From: Cacajao melanocephalus
Lineage: Eukaryota; Chordata; Mammalia; Primates; Pitheciidae
DNA length: 64,000 nt
Assembly: GCA_963573385.1 (NCBI GenBank)
Contig: CAUYLG010039314.1
Location: 62,001 to 126,000 of the forward strand
Reading direction: 5' to 3'
The first letter of the stretch is position 1, and the number at the start of each line of letters is the position of its first letter. This document shows positions 12,316 to 24,928 of the stretch, piece by piece. Position numbers and translations under genes: made by a program. The notes below the pieces were generated by a model that worked only from the letters and a program-made list of their open reading frames with translations, did no database searches and was not told the DNA's origin.

Positions 12316-12981
12316 CAAAGACAAAGAGAGAATTCTAAAAGCAGCAAGAAAAAACTGTCTAGTCACATATAAGGAAGTTTCATCAGACTACCAACTGGTT
12401 TTCAGTAGAAATCCTACAGGCCAGAAGAGAATGGGATGATATATTCAAAGTGCTAAAAGAAAATCAAACTAAGCCAAGAATACTCTAGCCAGAAAATTTT
12501 ACTTTATAAATGAAGAAGAAATAAAACCTTTTAGAGCAAGTAAAAACTAAAGAAATGCATCACCATTAGACTAGCCCTACAAAAAAAATTTAAAAGAATT
12601 CTCCACATTGAAAAGAAGGACAGTATCTAACATTATGAAAACACACAGGAATAAAACATATTGATAGAGCAAAGACAAAAAGGAATAAAAGAAAGGACTC
12701 AAAGTTAGCACTACTGCTAAATCACAATGATAAATAACAGGAGAGAAAGAAAGGAAACAACCAGAAAAAAAATTAACAAAATGACAGGAATAAGTTCTTA
12801 CATATCAATTCTAATCTTGAATGAAAATGGATTAAATTTTAGATTTAAAGGTATAAAATAGCTGAATATATTGAAAAAACATGTCCCACCTATATGCTGC
12901 CTACAAGAGACTAACTTCACCTGTACAGATACAAATAGACTAAAAGAAAATTTAAAAAAATTTATTGAAACAAATAAAAAT

Positions 12982-13119
12982 TTACAAAACAACATACCAA
13001 AACCTATGGAATACAAAAAAAGTAGTGCTAAAAGAAAAGTTTATAGTAATAAATGCCTAAATCAAAAAATTTGAATGGTTTTGAATGATCAAGCTAAAAT
13101 GTACCTCAATTAACTGGAA
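12982..13119 (+). repeat. Source copy of a 138-bp duplicated L1 segment
   Basis: This part of the L1 ORF2 relic recurs at 16002-16139 with about ten differences. Both share private changes away from the usual L1 reading, notably TTTGAATGGTTTTGAAT, so they share a common ancestor later than the L1 insertion. Confidence 0.88.
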
Positions 13120-14223
13120 AAGCAAGAACAAAACTTAAAATTAGTAAAATGAAAAAATAAAGAACAAGGAAGAACTATACAAAGAATGAATGAAATATAA
13201 ATTTGGGTTTTTTTTTTTGAAAGATAAACTTTATAAACTGATAGCTACATTAACCAAGTAAAATGAGATTATAGCCAAATAAAAAAAATCAGAAACAAAG
13301 AGGTAACATGACAACTGATAGCACAGAAATGCAAAAGATCATCAGAGAGTACTACAAACAAGTATATTTTAAAAAGCCTGGAAAATATTGAGAAAGCAGA
13401 TAAATTCATGGACATATAAACCTACCAATCTTGAATCAGGAAAAGAGAAAACATGAACAGACCAATAACAGGCAGCAAGATTGAATTTGTATTCAAAAGT
13501 CTCCCAAGTTGGAAAAGCACAGAACATTATGACTTCACTGCCAAATTCTACTAGACTGACAAAGAAGAACAACAATTCTCCTTAAACTATTCCAAAAAAT
13601 TAAAGAGGAGGAAATTCTAACTTACTCTATGAAGGCAGTGTTGCATTGATATGAAAACCATACAAGGACACAATAAAAAAGAAAACTAAAGGCTAATATT
13701 TCTAATAAACATAAACAGAAGAATTTTTAACAAAAGACAACCAAAGCAAATTCAAAAACATATCAAAAAGAATACACCATGATTAGATGGGATTTATACC
13801 AGTAATGTAAGGATAGTTCAGCATATACAAATCAATAAATGTGAGCCATTCACATAAAAAATATGAAGAACAAAACCATCTGATCCTCTCAATAGATTCA
13901 GAAAAAGAATTCTATAAAATTAAACATTTTATGAAAAAAGTTTTCAAAAAAGTAGGCATAGAAAGAAAATGCCTCAAAATAATAAAGTGCATTTATGACA
14001 AACACATAGCTATATCATTCTGAGTGGAGAAAAGCTGAAAATCTGTTCTTTAAGAACTGAAATTAACCAAAGATGTCCACTTTCACCACTGTTGTTAAAC
14101 ATAGTACTGAAAGTTCTATCCAGAGCTATTTGGCAATGGAAAAAAATAAAAGTAATCAAACTGGAAAAAAAGAAAGTCAAATTATTTATTTTTTCAGAAC
14201 ACATGTTTTTATATCTATTAAAA

Positions 14224-14240
14224 ACACACACACACACACA
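14224..14240 (+). repeat. (CA)n microsatellite in L1
   Basis: About eight CA units lie inside the decayed L1 ORF2 sequence, followed by a TACATA variant. Confidence 0.9.
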
Positions 14241-15407
14241 TACATAAAACTATAGTCTCTTCCACAATCTCTTAGATCTGATCAATTTAGTAAATTTGTA
14301 GGATACAAAATCAGCATATAAAACTTACTATTTCTATATGCTGAGAATAAACTGACTGAAAAAGAAATTAAGAAGGTGATCTCATTTTCAATAGGTACCA
14401 AAGAAATAAAATAAAATACTTGGGAATGTATTTATCCAAGGAAGTGAAAGACTTCTGTAAGGAAAATGACAACACTGATTAAATTAATTGAAAAGAATAC
14501 AAACAAATGGAAAGACATTCCATACTCTCAAATTAGAAGACTTAATCTTGTTAAAATAACCATATTACCCAAAGCAATCTACAGATTCAATGCATTCCTT
14601 ATCAAATACCAAGGCATTTATCACAGAAATAGAAAAAATTCTAAAATTCATATGGAAGCAAAAAAGTGCCCAAATAGCCAAATAAATCTTGAGCAAAACA
14701 AACAAATCTTGAGGTATCACGCTATCTGACTTCAAAATATATGACAAGGCTGTAGTAATCAAAACAGCATGATATTGATATAAAATAGGCACATAAACCA
14801 GCAGAACAGAATTAAGAACCCAGAAATAGATTTACATATTTTAGCCCCCTGATTTTTGATAAAGGCTCCAAGAACATATACTGAGGAAAAGATATCCTTT
14901 TTAATAAATGGTGTTGGGAAACTGGATATCCATATGCAGAAGAATGAAACTAGAACTCTATATTTTACCATATACAAAAATCAACTCAAAATGAATCAAA
15001 GACTTAAATATAAGATACAAAACTATAAATCTTCTACGAGAAACCATAGGGGAAACATTCCAGGATATTAGTCTAGGCAAAGATTTTATGATTAAAAACC
15101 TAAAAGCACAAGCAAAAAAGAAAAACAAAAATAAACAAATAGCACTATATTAAGCTAAAAAGCTTTTGCCAAAGGAAACAATCAACACAGTGAAGAGAAG
15201 CTGAATGAGAAAATATATTTGCAAACTATTCATTGGACGAGGAACTAATATCCAGAATATTCAAGGAACACAAAAAACTCAAAAGAAATATAATAATAAT
15301 AATTTCATTTAAAAGTCGGCTAAGTATCTGAATATACATTCTCAAAAAAAGACATTCAAATTGTCAACACATATATGAAAAAATGTTCAACATCACTAAT
15401 CATCTGC

Positions 15408-17262
15408 AACTGTTCAATAGTGAGCTGTGGGTCCTGCATCAGCCTAAACATGCTACTCTTCTCTGCAGCATTCAAAATCAAACACACTGATGCCAAAGTA
15501 GTTACTCCCATGAACCAGTTTAGTAAAGGTTTCTCAGGAAGCTGATGATATCAATTCACAAAATAAAACTTTTTTTTAAATTTTACTTTTTAGTTTTAAT
15601 AGTTACTTAGTTTTGCCTCCCCCAGCCCCTGCCCCAATCACTTCACCATTGACTACCTTTTTGGTAACCAGAGGACTCAGAGCCATTTTCTTTTGCCCTA
15701 GCATAATTTTTTCCCTTCGTGGATAGCTTTGAGGCTAGTGATCTGAACTCAGACAGACCTACACCTCAGCTTAGTCCAGCCTCAAAGCTCAACCCAGCAC
15801 TTTCTTTCCTTCATTTTAGCAATTATAGATAACAATAACCAAGAGGTTGAATATTTTGCTTTTTGTGTCTCACTTTGCATCTCTTTATGCAATCATTGAA
15901 ACAAATCCCCAGGCATTTGAGTCATCTCTAAATTCCACTGGTAACTTTCACCTTTGGTGAAGATGATGCAGCACAGCTGCAGCTCCATACCAAAGATGAT
16001 ATTACAAAACAGCATACCAAAACCTATGGAATACAACGAAAGTAGTGCTAAAGAAAAATTTATGGTAATAAATGCCTAAATCAAAAAAATTTGAATGGTT
16101 TTGAATAATCAAGCTAAAATGTACCTCGATTAACTGGAATGTAGCCACCCAGGAATCAAAGCTTTCTCATTTCCGCCCTTTTATCCTTTCTCTTTATATC
16201 CATTTAGTTTTATCTGTATTTTTTTTTCTTCATTTGAAACAACCTTTAAATAGCCTCTCAACTAGAAAAAATTACTTTTCCTTTAAGCAAAACCACATCT
16301 TAGAGTTTTTCATAAACTTCTTTCCCAAAATTACGTATTTTTCTTTATATAAACACTCTGAATGTAGAATAGTTTCTTCTATATAGAACAGTTTTAATTA
16401 CATATATTAATGAGTAGTCTAATGCTTAGTAACCCACATTTCTAATAAAAACTCTAGAATTACTTAATTTACCATAGCATGACTTTCAGATTTTAAATCA
16501 CTGAAGAAAATTTTGAAATTAGTTTTATTTACCAAAGATTATTAAACCATATGAACTAACAGGTATTTCAGCTTTTATTTTTCTAATAAAATATTTGATT
16601 TATATACTTAATTTCTCTGTAAGTCAATTAATTAGAGCTTGTTTGAATATTTTGTAGTGAAATATCACTTACACAGGACACATATAAACATAACAGACAC
16701 GCAGAAAGAAGCAGAACCTATGTTCATAAGGTTTTTCATTTCCCAGTTTTCAGTTTTACCCCAACTTTAGACTGTCAATCTCTTAAATAGCTGTTTCTTG
16801 CCCTAAACAATTGTTAGGGGAGCAACTCTAAATTTGCATCTCCAAAGACAGGACTTAGGGGGAAACTAGCTAGAAAATTTACATCTCAAAGACACAAATT
16901 TAGACCAAAACAAAGGCAGGATTCGTTACTTTAAGACTTTCTCTTTCCCATAAAGTTTCTAGCAGTTTAAGTGCAGAGACAGGTAAGCCTTTAAAAATTG
17001 AGATTTCTTTTAAATATGTAAATTACTTTTACAAAGAGTTTCAAAGACTGATTTAGTTTGATAGGTGGTCTTTTCAACTTAGCTTGTTTCTTAGTTAGAT
17101 TACTAATTTTAGGGTAGAGTTCTTTCAGGAACAGGGCTAAGAAAGTGTGCAGTTTTTAGGGTCTAAGCCATGCTTTTCTTATCCAGATATTCAAAAAACC
17201 AAGCAGCCCCCTGTAGCAATGACCATCTCCTGCAAATAACTGTCCTTAGCCACCTCCAACAC
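15408..17262. other. Unassigned block, possibly retroviral internal sequence
   Basis: L1 similarity stops near 15407 and an Alu begins at 17263. The intervening 1.85 kb is AT-rich and has no frame over 60 codons. It may be the interior of a minus-strand ERV whose LTR lies at 17483-18500, because that segment reads as an antisense LTR end and this block follows in element orientation. I could not name the family. A foreign 138-bp L1 piece sits at 16002-16139. Confidence 0.35.
16002..16139 (+). repeat. Dispersed copy of a 138-bp L1 ORF2 segment
   Basis: It matches 12982-13119 from TTACAAAAC to TTAACTGGAA with about ten substitutions or single-base indels. The flanks (CCATACCAAAGATGATA before, TGTAGCCACCCAGGAATC after) are not L1. 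No A-tail and no obvious target duplication frame it. Confidence 0.88.
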
Positions 17263-17482
17263 TGGAGTTCAAGACCAGCCTGGCCAATATGGTGAAACCC
17301 CATCTCTATAAAAATACAAAAATTAGTCGGGCATGGTGGAGCACACCTGTAGTCCCAGCTACTTGGGAGGCTAAGGTGGAAGAATCACTTCAACCGGAGA
17401 GGTAGAGGCTAGAGTAAGCCGAGATCTCACCACTGCACTCCAACCTGGGCTACAGAGTGAGACTCTGTTTCAAAAAAAAAAC
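17263..17482 (+). mobile_element. Alu, 5'-truncated
   Basis: It starts inside the left monomer at GGAGTTCAAGACCAGCCTGG and continues through the middle A-rich region and right monomer to an A-tail (about 17472-17481). The first 70 or so bases are missing. No target duplication was identified. Confidence 0.93.
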
Positions 17483-18500
17483 CATAAGTATACATACATA
17501 GCCCAGATATTAGTTTTAACTAAGTCAACTTTTTACTATCAAGCTCTTCAAAGAGAAACCTTTTTCCAATTGTAATTCTTACTAAAGCCATTTTACTTTG
17601 CTTCTGCTAGCTGGGCTTCTGTCACCAAATAGGCAGCCCACAGAAGTGGCCATCTGCTGCAGTGGCTACTCACCACCATTCCTTGCCACAGGGTGATAGA
17701 TGACTCTTAGCTAACAATTTATCTAAATGTGCTGGTGCTTACAAGGCATCCTTATACTCATGCAGAAGGATCTAAAAGGTAGAGCCACACCACTCCAAAT
17801 AGAAATGGCTGCCACCTGGGATGTCTCCCATGAACTTCTTCCACGGATGATTCATTCCCTTTGCCCACTTCTTGGTCTCTCGGCTCCTGGCCTGGCTTGC
17901 CATAAGTTTCACAGTGGGCAGTTCTATGCAGACCTATCTGATATGGTTTGGCTCTGTGTCCCCACCCAAATCTCATCTCAAAGTGTAATCCCCAGAATCC
18001 CCACTTGTCAAGGGAGCAACCTAGTGGGAGGTGATTGGATCATGGGAGTGGTTTCCCCTATGCCTTTTTTTATGATAGTGAGTGAGTTCTCACAAGATTT
18101 GACTGTTTTATAACCATTTGACAATGCTTGCTCCACACCCTTTCCCTTGCCAGCTGTCATGTAAAACAGGCATGCTTCCCCTTCGCCATGATTGTAAGTT
18201 TCCTGAGGTCTCCCCAACCATGTGGAACTGTGAATCAATTAAATCTTTTTTATTTATAAATTACCCAGTCTTGCAAAGTTCTTTACAGCAATGTGAAAAC
18301 AGACTAATACACTATCCCAAAGTCTGAGGAGGCTGAGAGGCCAAAGAAAAAGGCAGACAAATATGGTTTATTAGAAAGAAAGATGCAATAGGGACTTATG
18401 AACAGAAGGCATGCCTATGTCACAGGCAGCAGTGAGATGAGATCATGGATCCCTGCCTTGATTCACTTTATAAAGCCAATACTTGATACGAAAATTAAAG
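17483..18500 (-). mobile_element. Candidate ERV LTR/leader, antisense, family unknown
   Basis: On the minus strand the part right of the solo MaLR LTR reads TTTCTAATAAACCATATTTG, a polyadenylation-signal context. U5-like sequence then continues left of the MaLR insertion (GGAGCCGAGAGACCAAGAAG). This is the layout of an LTR R-U5 on the minus strand, interrupted by the MaLR at 17939-18311. No internal gene was recognised. Confidence 0.4.
17939..18311 (+). mobile_element. Solo MaLR LTR (MSTA/THE1-like) with perfect TSD
   Basis: A complete LTR from TGATATGGTTTGGCTCTGTG to ACTAATACA, 373 bp, is flanked by identical pentamers CTATC at 17934-17938 and 18312-18316. No internal sequence is attached, so the provirus has been reduced to a solo LTR by LTR-LTR recombination. 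Landmarks are GGTGATTGGATCATGGGAGT, CGCCATGATTGTAAGTTTCC and AATTAAATC. Confidence 0.97.
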
Positions 18501-18519
18501 ATGTCTTTTAAAGATGAAT

Positions 18520-20330
18520 GTCCTTTGTGAATAAAGATGCAAATATTCCCAACAAAACATTAGCGAATCCAATCCAGAATATATAAAAAGAATGTATGCC
18601 ACAGCCAAGAGAATTTTTTCTCCCCATGGCTGCAAGTTTGGTTTAATATATAAAAAATTATTTATATTAATTTTTAAAGAAAAAAATTACAAGATATCAA
18701 TTGATACAGAAGAGATATTAAAAAAACATTAATAATAAAACTCTCAGAAAATTAGAAATAGAAAGAAATTTCCTCAACCTGACAAAAAGCATCCACAAAA
18801 AGCTTACAGTTAACATCATACTTAATATTGATATACTAAATGTTTTTCCCCAAAGATTAGAAATAAAGCAAAGATGTTCATTGTTACCACTCACATTTAA
18901 CAGTATTGAAAGTCTTAACTGGTATAATAAGGCAAGACAAAGAAATAAAAGACATAATGATTAGAAATAAATAAATAAAAATTGTTTGTAATTGTAGACA
19001 GTATGACAATTATAAGGTATCTACCAAAACAAAACAAACAAACAAACAAAAAGAAAAAACATTTCTAGAACTAATAAGTGACAAGGTCGTAGGATATAAG
19101 AGACATTCAAAAACTTGAAAATATCTGTATGCTAGCAATGAACAATTGGCAATCAAATTTTAAAGCACAATACCTTTTACAATTACTACAAATAAGGAAC
19201 ACTTAAGTATATATCGAACAAAAAATGTAGAGAATCTACATTCTAAAAACTTTAAAATGTTGGTGAAGGCAATCAAAGATGATCTAACTAAATGAAGAGA
19301 CATAATGTGTTTATATTTTGGAGTATTCAACATACTAAAAGTGTCAATTTTTCTCATATTAAAATACAAGCATACTACACTTTCTACCAAAATATCAAGA
19401 AAATTAGTTAGAAATACAAACCAGGTAATTCAAAAATGTATATATAAGGCCAGATGACCTAGCCTAGCCAAAACAGACTATTTCATAAACAAAACTGATC
19501 ACCAAACAAAATTAATCACTGAAGAATTTGAACTAAGAAGAAACTAATTTCTACAGGCAGAATAAAGCCTGAAAATGAAAAATTCATTCAGTGGGCCATA
19601 GTTTTACCCTAATAGCAAATCCAAATAAAGACATTATAAGAAAGGAACTCTATAGACTAGTATCTCTTATGAACATAAACACAAAAATCCTCAGCAAAAT
19701 ATTAGCAAATTCAATACAACAATGTGTAGATAAGAACAAATATATCACCAGAGAAAATTGGCAGATGAAAAATAAGGATATAAAACAATTCTCAGCACCA
19801 TTTGTCATTAGGTAATTGCAAATTAAAAAATATATATGAGATACCACTATACATCAGTTAGAATGGCTAACTAAAAAGAAAAAAAATCAAAAATGCCAAA
19901 TATTAGCAAGGATGTGGAGCAACAGAAACTTTTATTTATTATTGGTGGGAATGCAAAATGCTACAGCTATTTTGAAAAATATTTTGGAAGTTTCTTACAA
20001 AGCTAACATAGTCTTATCATATGATCCAGTAGTCATAGTCCTAGACTTTGGTCCAATTGATTTGAAAATAATATGTCCCAGAAGAGAAAAATGACATTGG
20101 ATAAAAACTGTGGACTTTTGTTAATAACACTATATCTATATTGGCTCATTAATTATAGTAAATGTGTCATGCTGATACAAAAAATATTAGTGATGCAAAT
20201 AGTATGTAAGTTATAAATAGTCAAGGAAACTGAGCACAAGATACATGGAATTCTCTGTACTAACTTCTCAATTTTTCTGTAAATCTAAAACTCTTCTAAA
20301 CATTAAGGTCTGTTTAAAAAATGAAATGCA
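18520..20330 (+). mobile_element. Old L1 (L1M-type) ORF2 and 3' UTR, rearranged
   Basis: Sense ORF2 pieces run from CTTTGTGAATAAAGATGCAA through AACAGTATTGAAAGTCTTAA. Near 19600 the order steps back to an earlier ORF2 part (TTTTACCCTAATAGCAAATC). It then jumps near 19770 to the C-terminal part (TTGTCATTAGGTAATTGCAA) and ends with an old L1 3' end (TTCTGTAAATCTAAAACTC). This is either two L1 copies or one internally rearranged copy. Frames are broken. An (AAAC)n tract lies near 19026-19050. Confidence 0.8.
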
Positions 20331-20489
20331 ATCACTTTTCATGGCAAGGTAAAACAACATTAAGCACTCAGTATATTTCAACATCAGAGAAATTTGTTTA
20401 GATTTTTTGCACAGGTTTAAAAAAAATGTATCCCTAACTAAACTGGAGAAATTAGGTATGTTAGATATAGTGAGCTCCAATCTTTTCTT

Positions 20490-20985
20490 CAAAGAATCTG
20501 TATGTCAGTCTGTTCAGCTCTCTTATTCTTTGATTCTCCATTTTAAAGTTTAACTTCCTGGTTCTCTTCACTCCCTTGTCTCTAGTTTCAGTAAACAACT
20601 TTCCTGCCAGCTCTAATCAGTAGTTCACATCTGTTCTCCTGATCACTTGCTTTGACCTGGTCTTCCTGCCAAACTACAAATCCTGCTGCTCTGGCTCGTA
20701 CCCCTGCTCTCTTTAAAATAGCCAGTTGGAATTAGCTTAGACTGTGTGGTCCAACCCTAGCCAATAGGGGAATAACACAGCAGTAGGGTCTCCCTACATC
20801 AGAAATAAGAACCTTGTCCCCTCCCTTATCCAGGTGTTCTCTTGCCATTGCTCCATCTGTGAGACACACCCTTCTGTAGAAGTAAAAATTGCCTTGCTGA
20901 GAAAACTAAATTTATGTTCAAGTGCCATTTCTTTGCAGCACTGAGGAATGAGTGTTTTTGTTTCTAACAGGTAGAACATAGTCTG
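20490..20985 (+). repeat. ERV LTR, class I-like
   Basis: The segment has LTR architecture: AAAATAGCCAGTTGGAATTAG, a CCAAT-type motif in CCTAGCCAATAGGGG, a U5-like segment (CTTCTGTAGAAGTAAAAATTG, TTGCTGAGAAAACTAAATTT) and a terminal TTTGTTTCTAACA. The wording resembles gammaretrovirus-like class I LTRs, but I cannot name the family. No target duplication was seen. Confidence 0.5.
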
Positions 20986-21218
20986 CTAAATATTTCTAGA
21001 ATTCAAGGTACCTGTGAAAAGAATTATACATAGAAGAAAGCTTTTAAAACAGAAGGCTTAAAATCCTGTGCATTTAAAGAGAGAGAAACAAAAATTTTTT
21101 AGAAGGATGTATTAAAATAGTTGATTTCTTACATTATGAAGGAACTGACCTACCCTTAAAATATATCCAAGTTCCTATAATTCATAATCACACAGAATTT
21201 TAGGGTTAGAAAAATGAG

Positions 21219-23012
21219 CACAAAGAGAATAAAATACCTAGGAATACAATTAACAAAGGATGTAAAGGATCTCTTCAAGGAGAACTACAAACCCCTGCTC
21301 AAGGAAATAACAGAGGACACAAACAAATGGAAAAACATTCCATGCTCATGGTTAAGAAGAATTAATCTCATGAAAATGGCCATACTTCCCAGAATAATTT
21401 GTAGATTCAACACTATCCCCATTAAACTACCTATGACCCTCTTCACAGAACTGGAAAAAAAACCACCTTAAACTTCATATGGAATCAAAAGAGAGCCCGC
21501 AGAGCCAAGACAATTCTAAGCAAAAAGAACAAAGCTGGAGGCATCATGCTACCTGACTTCAAACTATACTATAAGGCTACAGTAATCAAAACAGCATGGT
21601 ACTGGTACCAAAACAGAGATGTGGACCAATGAAACAGAACAGAGGCCTTGGAGGCAATGCAACACATCTACAACCATCTGATCTTTGACAAACCTCGCAA
21701 AAATAAGCAATGGGGAAAGGATTCCCTGTTTAATAAATTATGTTGGGAAAACTGGCTAGCCATGTGCAGAAAGCAGAAACTGGACCCCTTCCTGACACCT
21801 TACACTAAAATTAACTCCAGATGGATTAAAGACTTAAACATAAGACCTAACACCATAAAAACCCTAGAAGAAAACCTAGGAAAAACCTTCCAGGACATAG
21901 GCATAGGCAAGGACTTCATGACTAAAACACCAAAAGTATTGGCAACAAAAGCCAAAATAGACAAATGAGATCTAATTAAACTCCAGAGATCCTGTACAGC
22001 AAAAGAAACAATCATTAGAGTGAACTGGCAACTAACAGAATAGGAAAAAGTTTTTACAACCTATGCATCTGACAAGGGCTAATATCCAGAATCTACAAAG
22101 AACTAAAACAGATTTATGAGAAAATAACAAACAAACCCATTCAAAAGTGGGTGAAGGGTATGAACAGACACTTTTCAAAAGAAGACATTTATGAGGTCAA
22201 GAAACATGAAAAAATGCTCATCATCGCTGGTCATTAGAGAAATGCAAATCAAAACCACATTGAGATATCATCTCACACCAGTTAGAATGGCGATGATTAA
22301 AAAATCTGGAGACAACAGATGCTGGAGAGGATGTGGAGAAATAGGAACACTTGTACACTGTTGGTGGGAGTGTAAATTAGTTCAACCATTGTGGAAGACA
22401 ATGTGGTGATTCCTCAAGGACCTAGTAATAGAAATTCCATTTGACCCAGCAATCCCATTACTGGGTATACATCCAAAGGATTATAAATCATTCTATTATA
22501 AAGACACATACACACGTATGTTCATTGCTGCACTGTTTACAATAGCAAAGACCTGGAACCAACTCAAATGCTTATCAGTGATAGATTGGACAAAGAAAAT
22601 ATGGCACATATACACCATTTAATACTATGCAGCCATAAAAACAATGAGTTTGTGTTCTTTGTAGGGACATTGATGAGTCTGGAAACCATCATTCTCAGCA
22701 AACTGACACAAGAACAGAAAATCAAACACTGCATGCTTTCACTCATAGGTGGGTGTTGAACAATGAAAACACACGGACACAGGGAGGGGAGTATCACACA
22801 CTGGGGTCTGTTGAGGGAGACTAAGGGAGGGACAGCAGGGGGTAGGGAGGTTGGAAGGGATAACATGGGGAGAAATGCCAGATATAGGTGACAGGGGGAT
22901 GGAGGCAGCAAACCACATTGCCATGTAGGAACCAATGCAACAATCCTGCATGTTCTGCACATGAAACCCTGAACCTAAAGTGCAATTATATATATATATT
23001 AAAAAAAAAAGG
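21219..23012 (+). mobile_element. L1PA-type LINE-1, 5'-truncated, 1.8 kb
   Basis: It starts inside ORF2 at GAATAAAATACCTAGGAATA and continues co-linearly through the ORF2 C terminus and 3' UTR to TATATATATATTAAAAAAAA. Open stretches of 85, 106 and 72 codons (21214, 21648, 22191) are pieces of ORF2p in shifting frames. The 22191-22409 piece keeps the C-terminal cysteine motif CX3CX7HX4C (Cys44, Cys48, His56, Cys61 of that frame). Stops at, for example, 21966 and 22038 make it dead. Target duplication not clear. Confidence 0.95.
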
Positions 23013-23254
23013 AAATTGGGACCAGGAGCTTGTTATCAGGTGCTTCCTCTACTTGTGAAGAGTTATGATGTCATTTGAGAATAGATGTAGATTAGTTAAG
23101 AATGTATATACGATATACTTTAGTGCAACCACTAGAAAAATTTTAAAGAAGTATAATCGATACACTAGGAAGATAAAATTTAATCATATCAAATACTCAA
23201 TTAAAACCAGAGAAGGAAGGAAGGAAAAGAAAGAGGGCAAAAAAAGAAAGAACA

Positions 23255-23382
23255 GCTGGGTGTGGTGGCAAGACCTTGTAGTCCCAGCTACCTGGGTGAC
23301 TGAGGTGGGAGGATCACTGGAGCCCAAGAGTTTGAGACTATCCGGGGTATCACAGTGAGACACCATCACTTTTTTTTTTTTT
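23255..23382 (+). mobile_element. Alu monomer (FLAM-like) ending in a T-run
   Basis: One Alu left-arm unit reads from GCTGGGTGTGGTGGCAAGAC to GTGAGACACCATCAC. A perfect 12-bp duplication AAAGAAAGAACA flanks it at 23243-23254 and 23383-23394. In place of the expected A-tail, the 3' end has 13 T residues (23370-23382). The duplication makes this a genuine insertion; the T-run is anomalous. Confidence 0.85.
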
Positions 23383-23481
23383 AAAGAAAGAACAAATGCA
23401 ACCAATAGATAACAGTGACAAACAAGGTAGATATTAATCTAACTAATTATATCAATAATCACTTTAAATATAGGTAGTTTC

Positions 23482-23785
<304 letters not shown>

Positions 23786-24129
23786 TAGGTAGTTTCAATA
23801 CACTAATAGGAAGACCAATTTTCAGAGTAGAGAGTGAATTGAAAAAATAAGACCCAAGTGTATGTTGTCTACAGTTAATCTACTTTAAACACAAAGACCC
23901 AGGTTACAAGTCAAAGTAAAGATATGGAGATTAATATTGAAAGGTCTTTGTGAACCTTTGCAAGAGGTGTGGGGACATATGTCAGAAGGCAGGTAAGTCC
24001 AGCTTAGATGATTTCACATTTTTGTGTAGCAGGGCAGGAATCCAGAGGGTAATTTGTTCTCTCACGGATGACTGGACACTGTCGTTTCTTATAGTGAGGG
24101 TTTTACTGGTTTCAGTGTTGCTAGAGTAG

Positions 24130-24308
24130 TGGCTCTCAAGATGGTCCAAGGGCCAGCAGCATTTGCATCACCTGGGAACTTGTTAGAAATACAGATTCTT
24201 GGGCTCCAACCCAGTCCTACTAAAGTGGAAGCTCTGGGGGTGGGGCCCACAATCTGTGTTTAATAAGCCTTCTGGGTGATTCTGATGCACACTCAGGTAT
24301 GAGGACCT
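24130..24308 (+). mobile_element. MER5-type hAT-Charlie non-autonomous transposon
   Basis: GTGGCTCTCAAGATGGTCC, CATCACCTGGGAACTTGTTA, CTCTGGGGGTGGGGCCCAC and GGGTGATTCTGATGCACAC follow MER5 order over almost its whole length. It is a short DNA transposon relic without coding capacity. Confidence 0.8.
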
Positions 24309-24507
24309 CTGCTGCAGAGTGTCCTTATGTGAGTGTGGTCATGGACCACATTCTGGGCATTTTCAGAATAGGTATTCATTCTCAAACATATGCTCCCTGC
24401 TACTGCTCACTATGCAGGGATGCATTTATTTTCCTAGTCAAACTGGAATCATGTCATATTTATCTGAAAAATCCCTTAAACTTTGCTTCCCAAGGGTCGG
24501 TTCAAGA

Positions 24508-24610
24508 TGAGAATCATCCGTATCTCCTGAGGGCTTGGAAAGAAGGCAGAATTGTGGGCCCATCCTAGATCTACTTAAGCAGAATCTTCATTTTAACATG
24601 ACCCTCTGAG
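24508..24610 (+). mobile_element. Second MER5-like fragment
   Basis: GAGAATCATCCGTATCTCC, GGGCCCATCCTAGATCTACT and CAGAATCTTCATTTTAACA resemble the centre of MER5. It is more diverged than the copy at 24130. Confidence 0.55.
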
Positions 24611-24928
24611 TAAGTTTGTTGTAATCTAATTAAGCACTTAGGTAGTGAAAATACTCATTAAAAAGAACAAGCATTGAAAATTGAGTAAAGAAAATAAAAC
24701 AACTTTTATTGTCATAAACAGGGTTCTGGACTGGGGTTTAAGACCACTGGGGCATAGCTGGAGGGTGTAAGATGCCTCCTGAAAAAGAAAGCCAAAGGAA
24801 ATTTCCTTCTAAAAGATGACAACGAAGAAATCTTCAACCAGCCAGAGCCAAGAGGGATTGGGAGGCTTTGAAGTGTTTGTCACTCCATTGTGTCTGAGTC
24901 TTTTAAAAAAGTATTTTATTTCTAAAAA
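24611..24928. other. Unassigned DNA
   Basis: No repeat or gene recognised between the MER5 fragment and the AluJ. Confidence 0.5.

Larger units (their letters stand above)
12316..15407 (+). mobile_element. Decayed L1 covering ORF1 3' end and most of ORF2
   Basis: The start (GAGAGAATTCTAAAAGCAGC, AGGCCAGAAGAGAATGGGAT) is L1 ORF1 3' region. ORF2 follows, with the CTGCCTACAAGAGACTAACT endonuclease region, reverse-transcriptase region (CAATAGATTCAGAAAAAGAA; CAAAGATGTCCACTTTCACC) and C-terminal region (CATATGAAAAAATGTTCAAC). All frames are broken; the longest pieces are 60-90 codons. It ends abruptly near 15407 inside ORF2 without 3' UTR or tail. Positions 12982-13119 are duplicated at 16002-16139. 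Confidence 0.88.
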
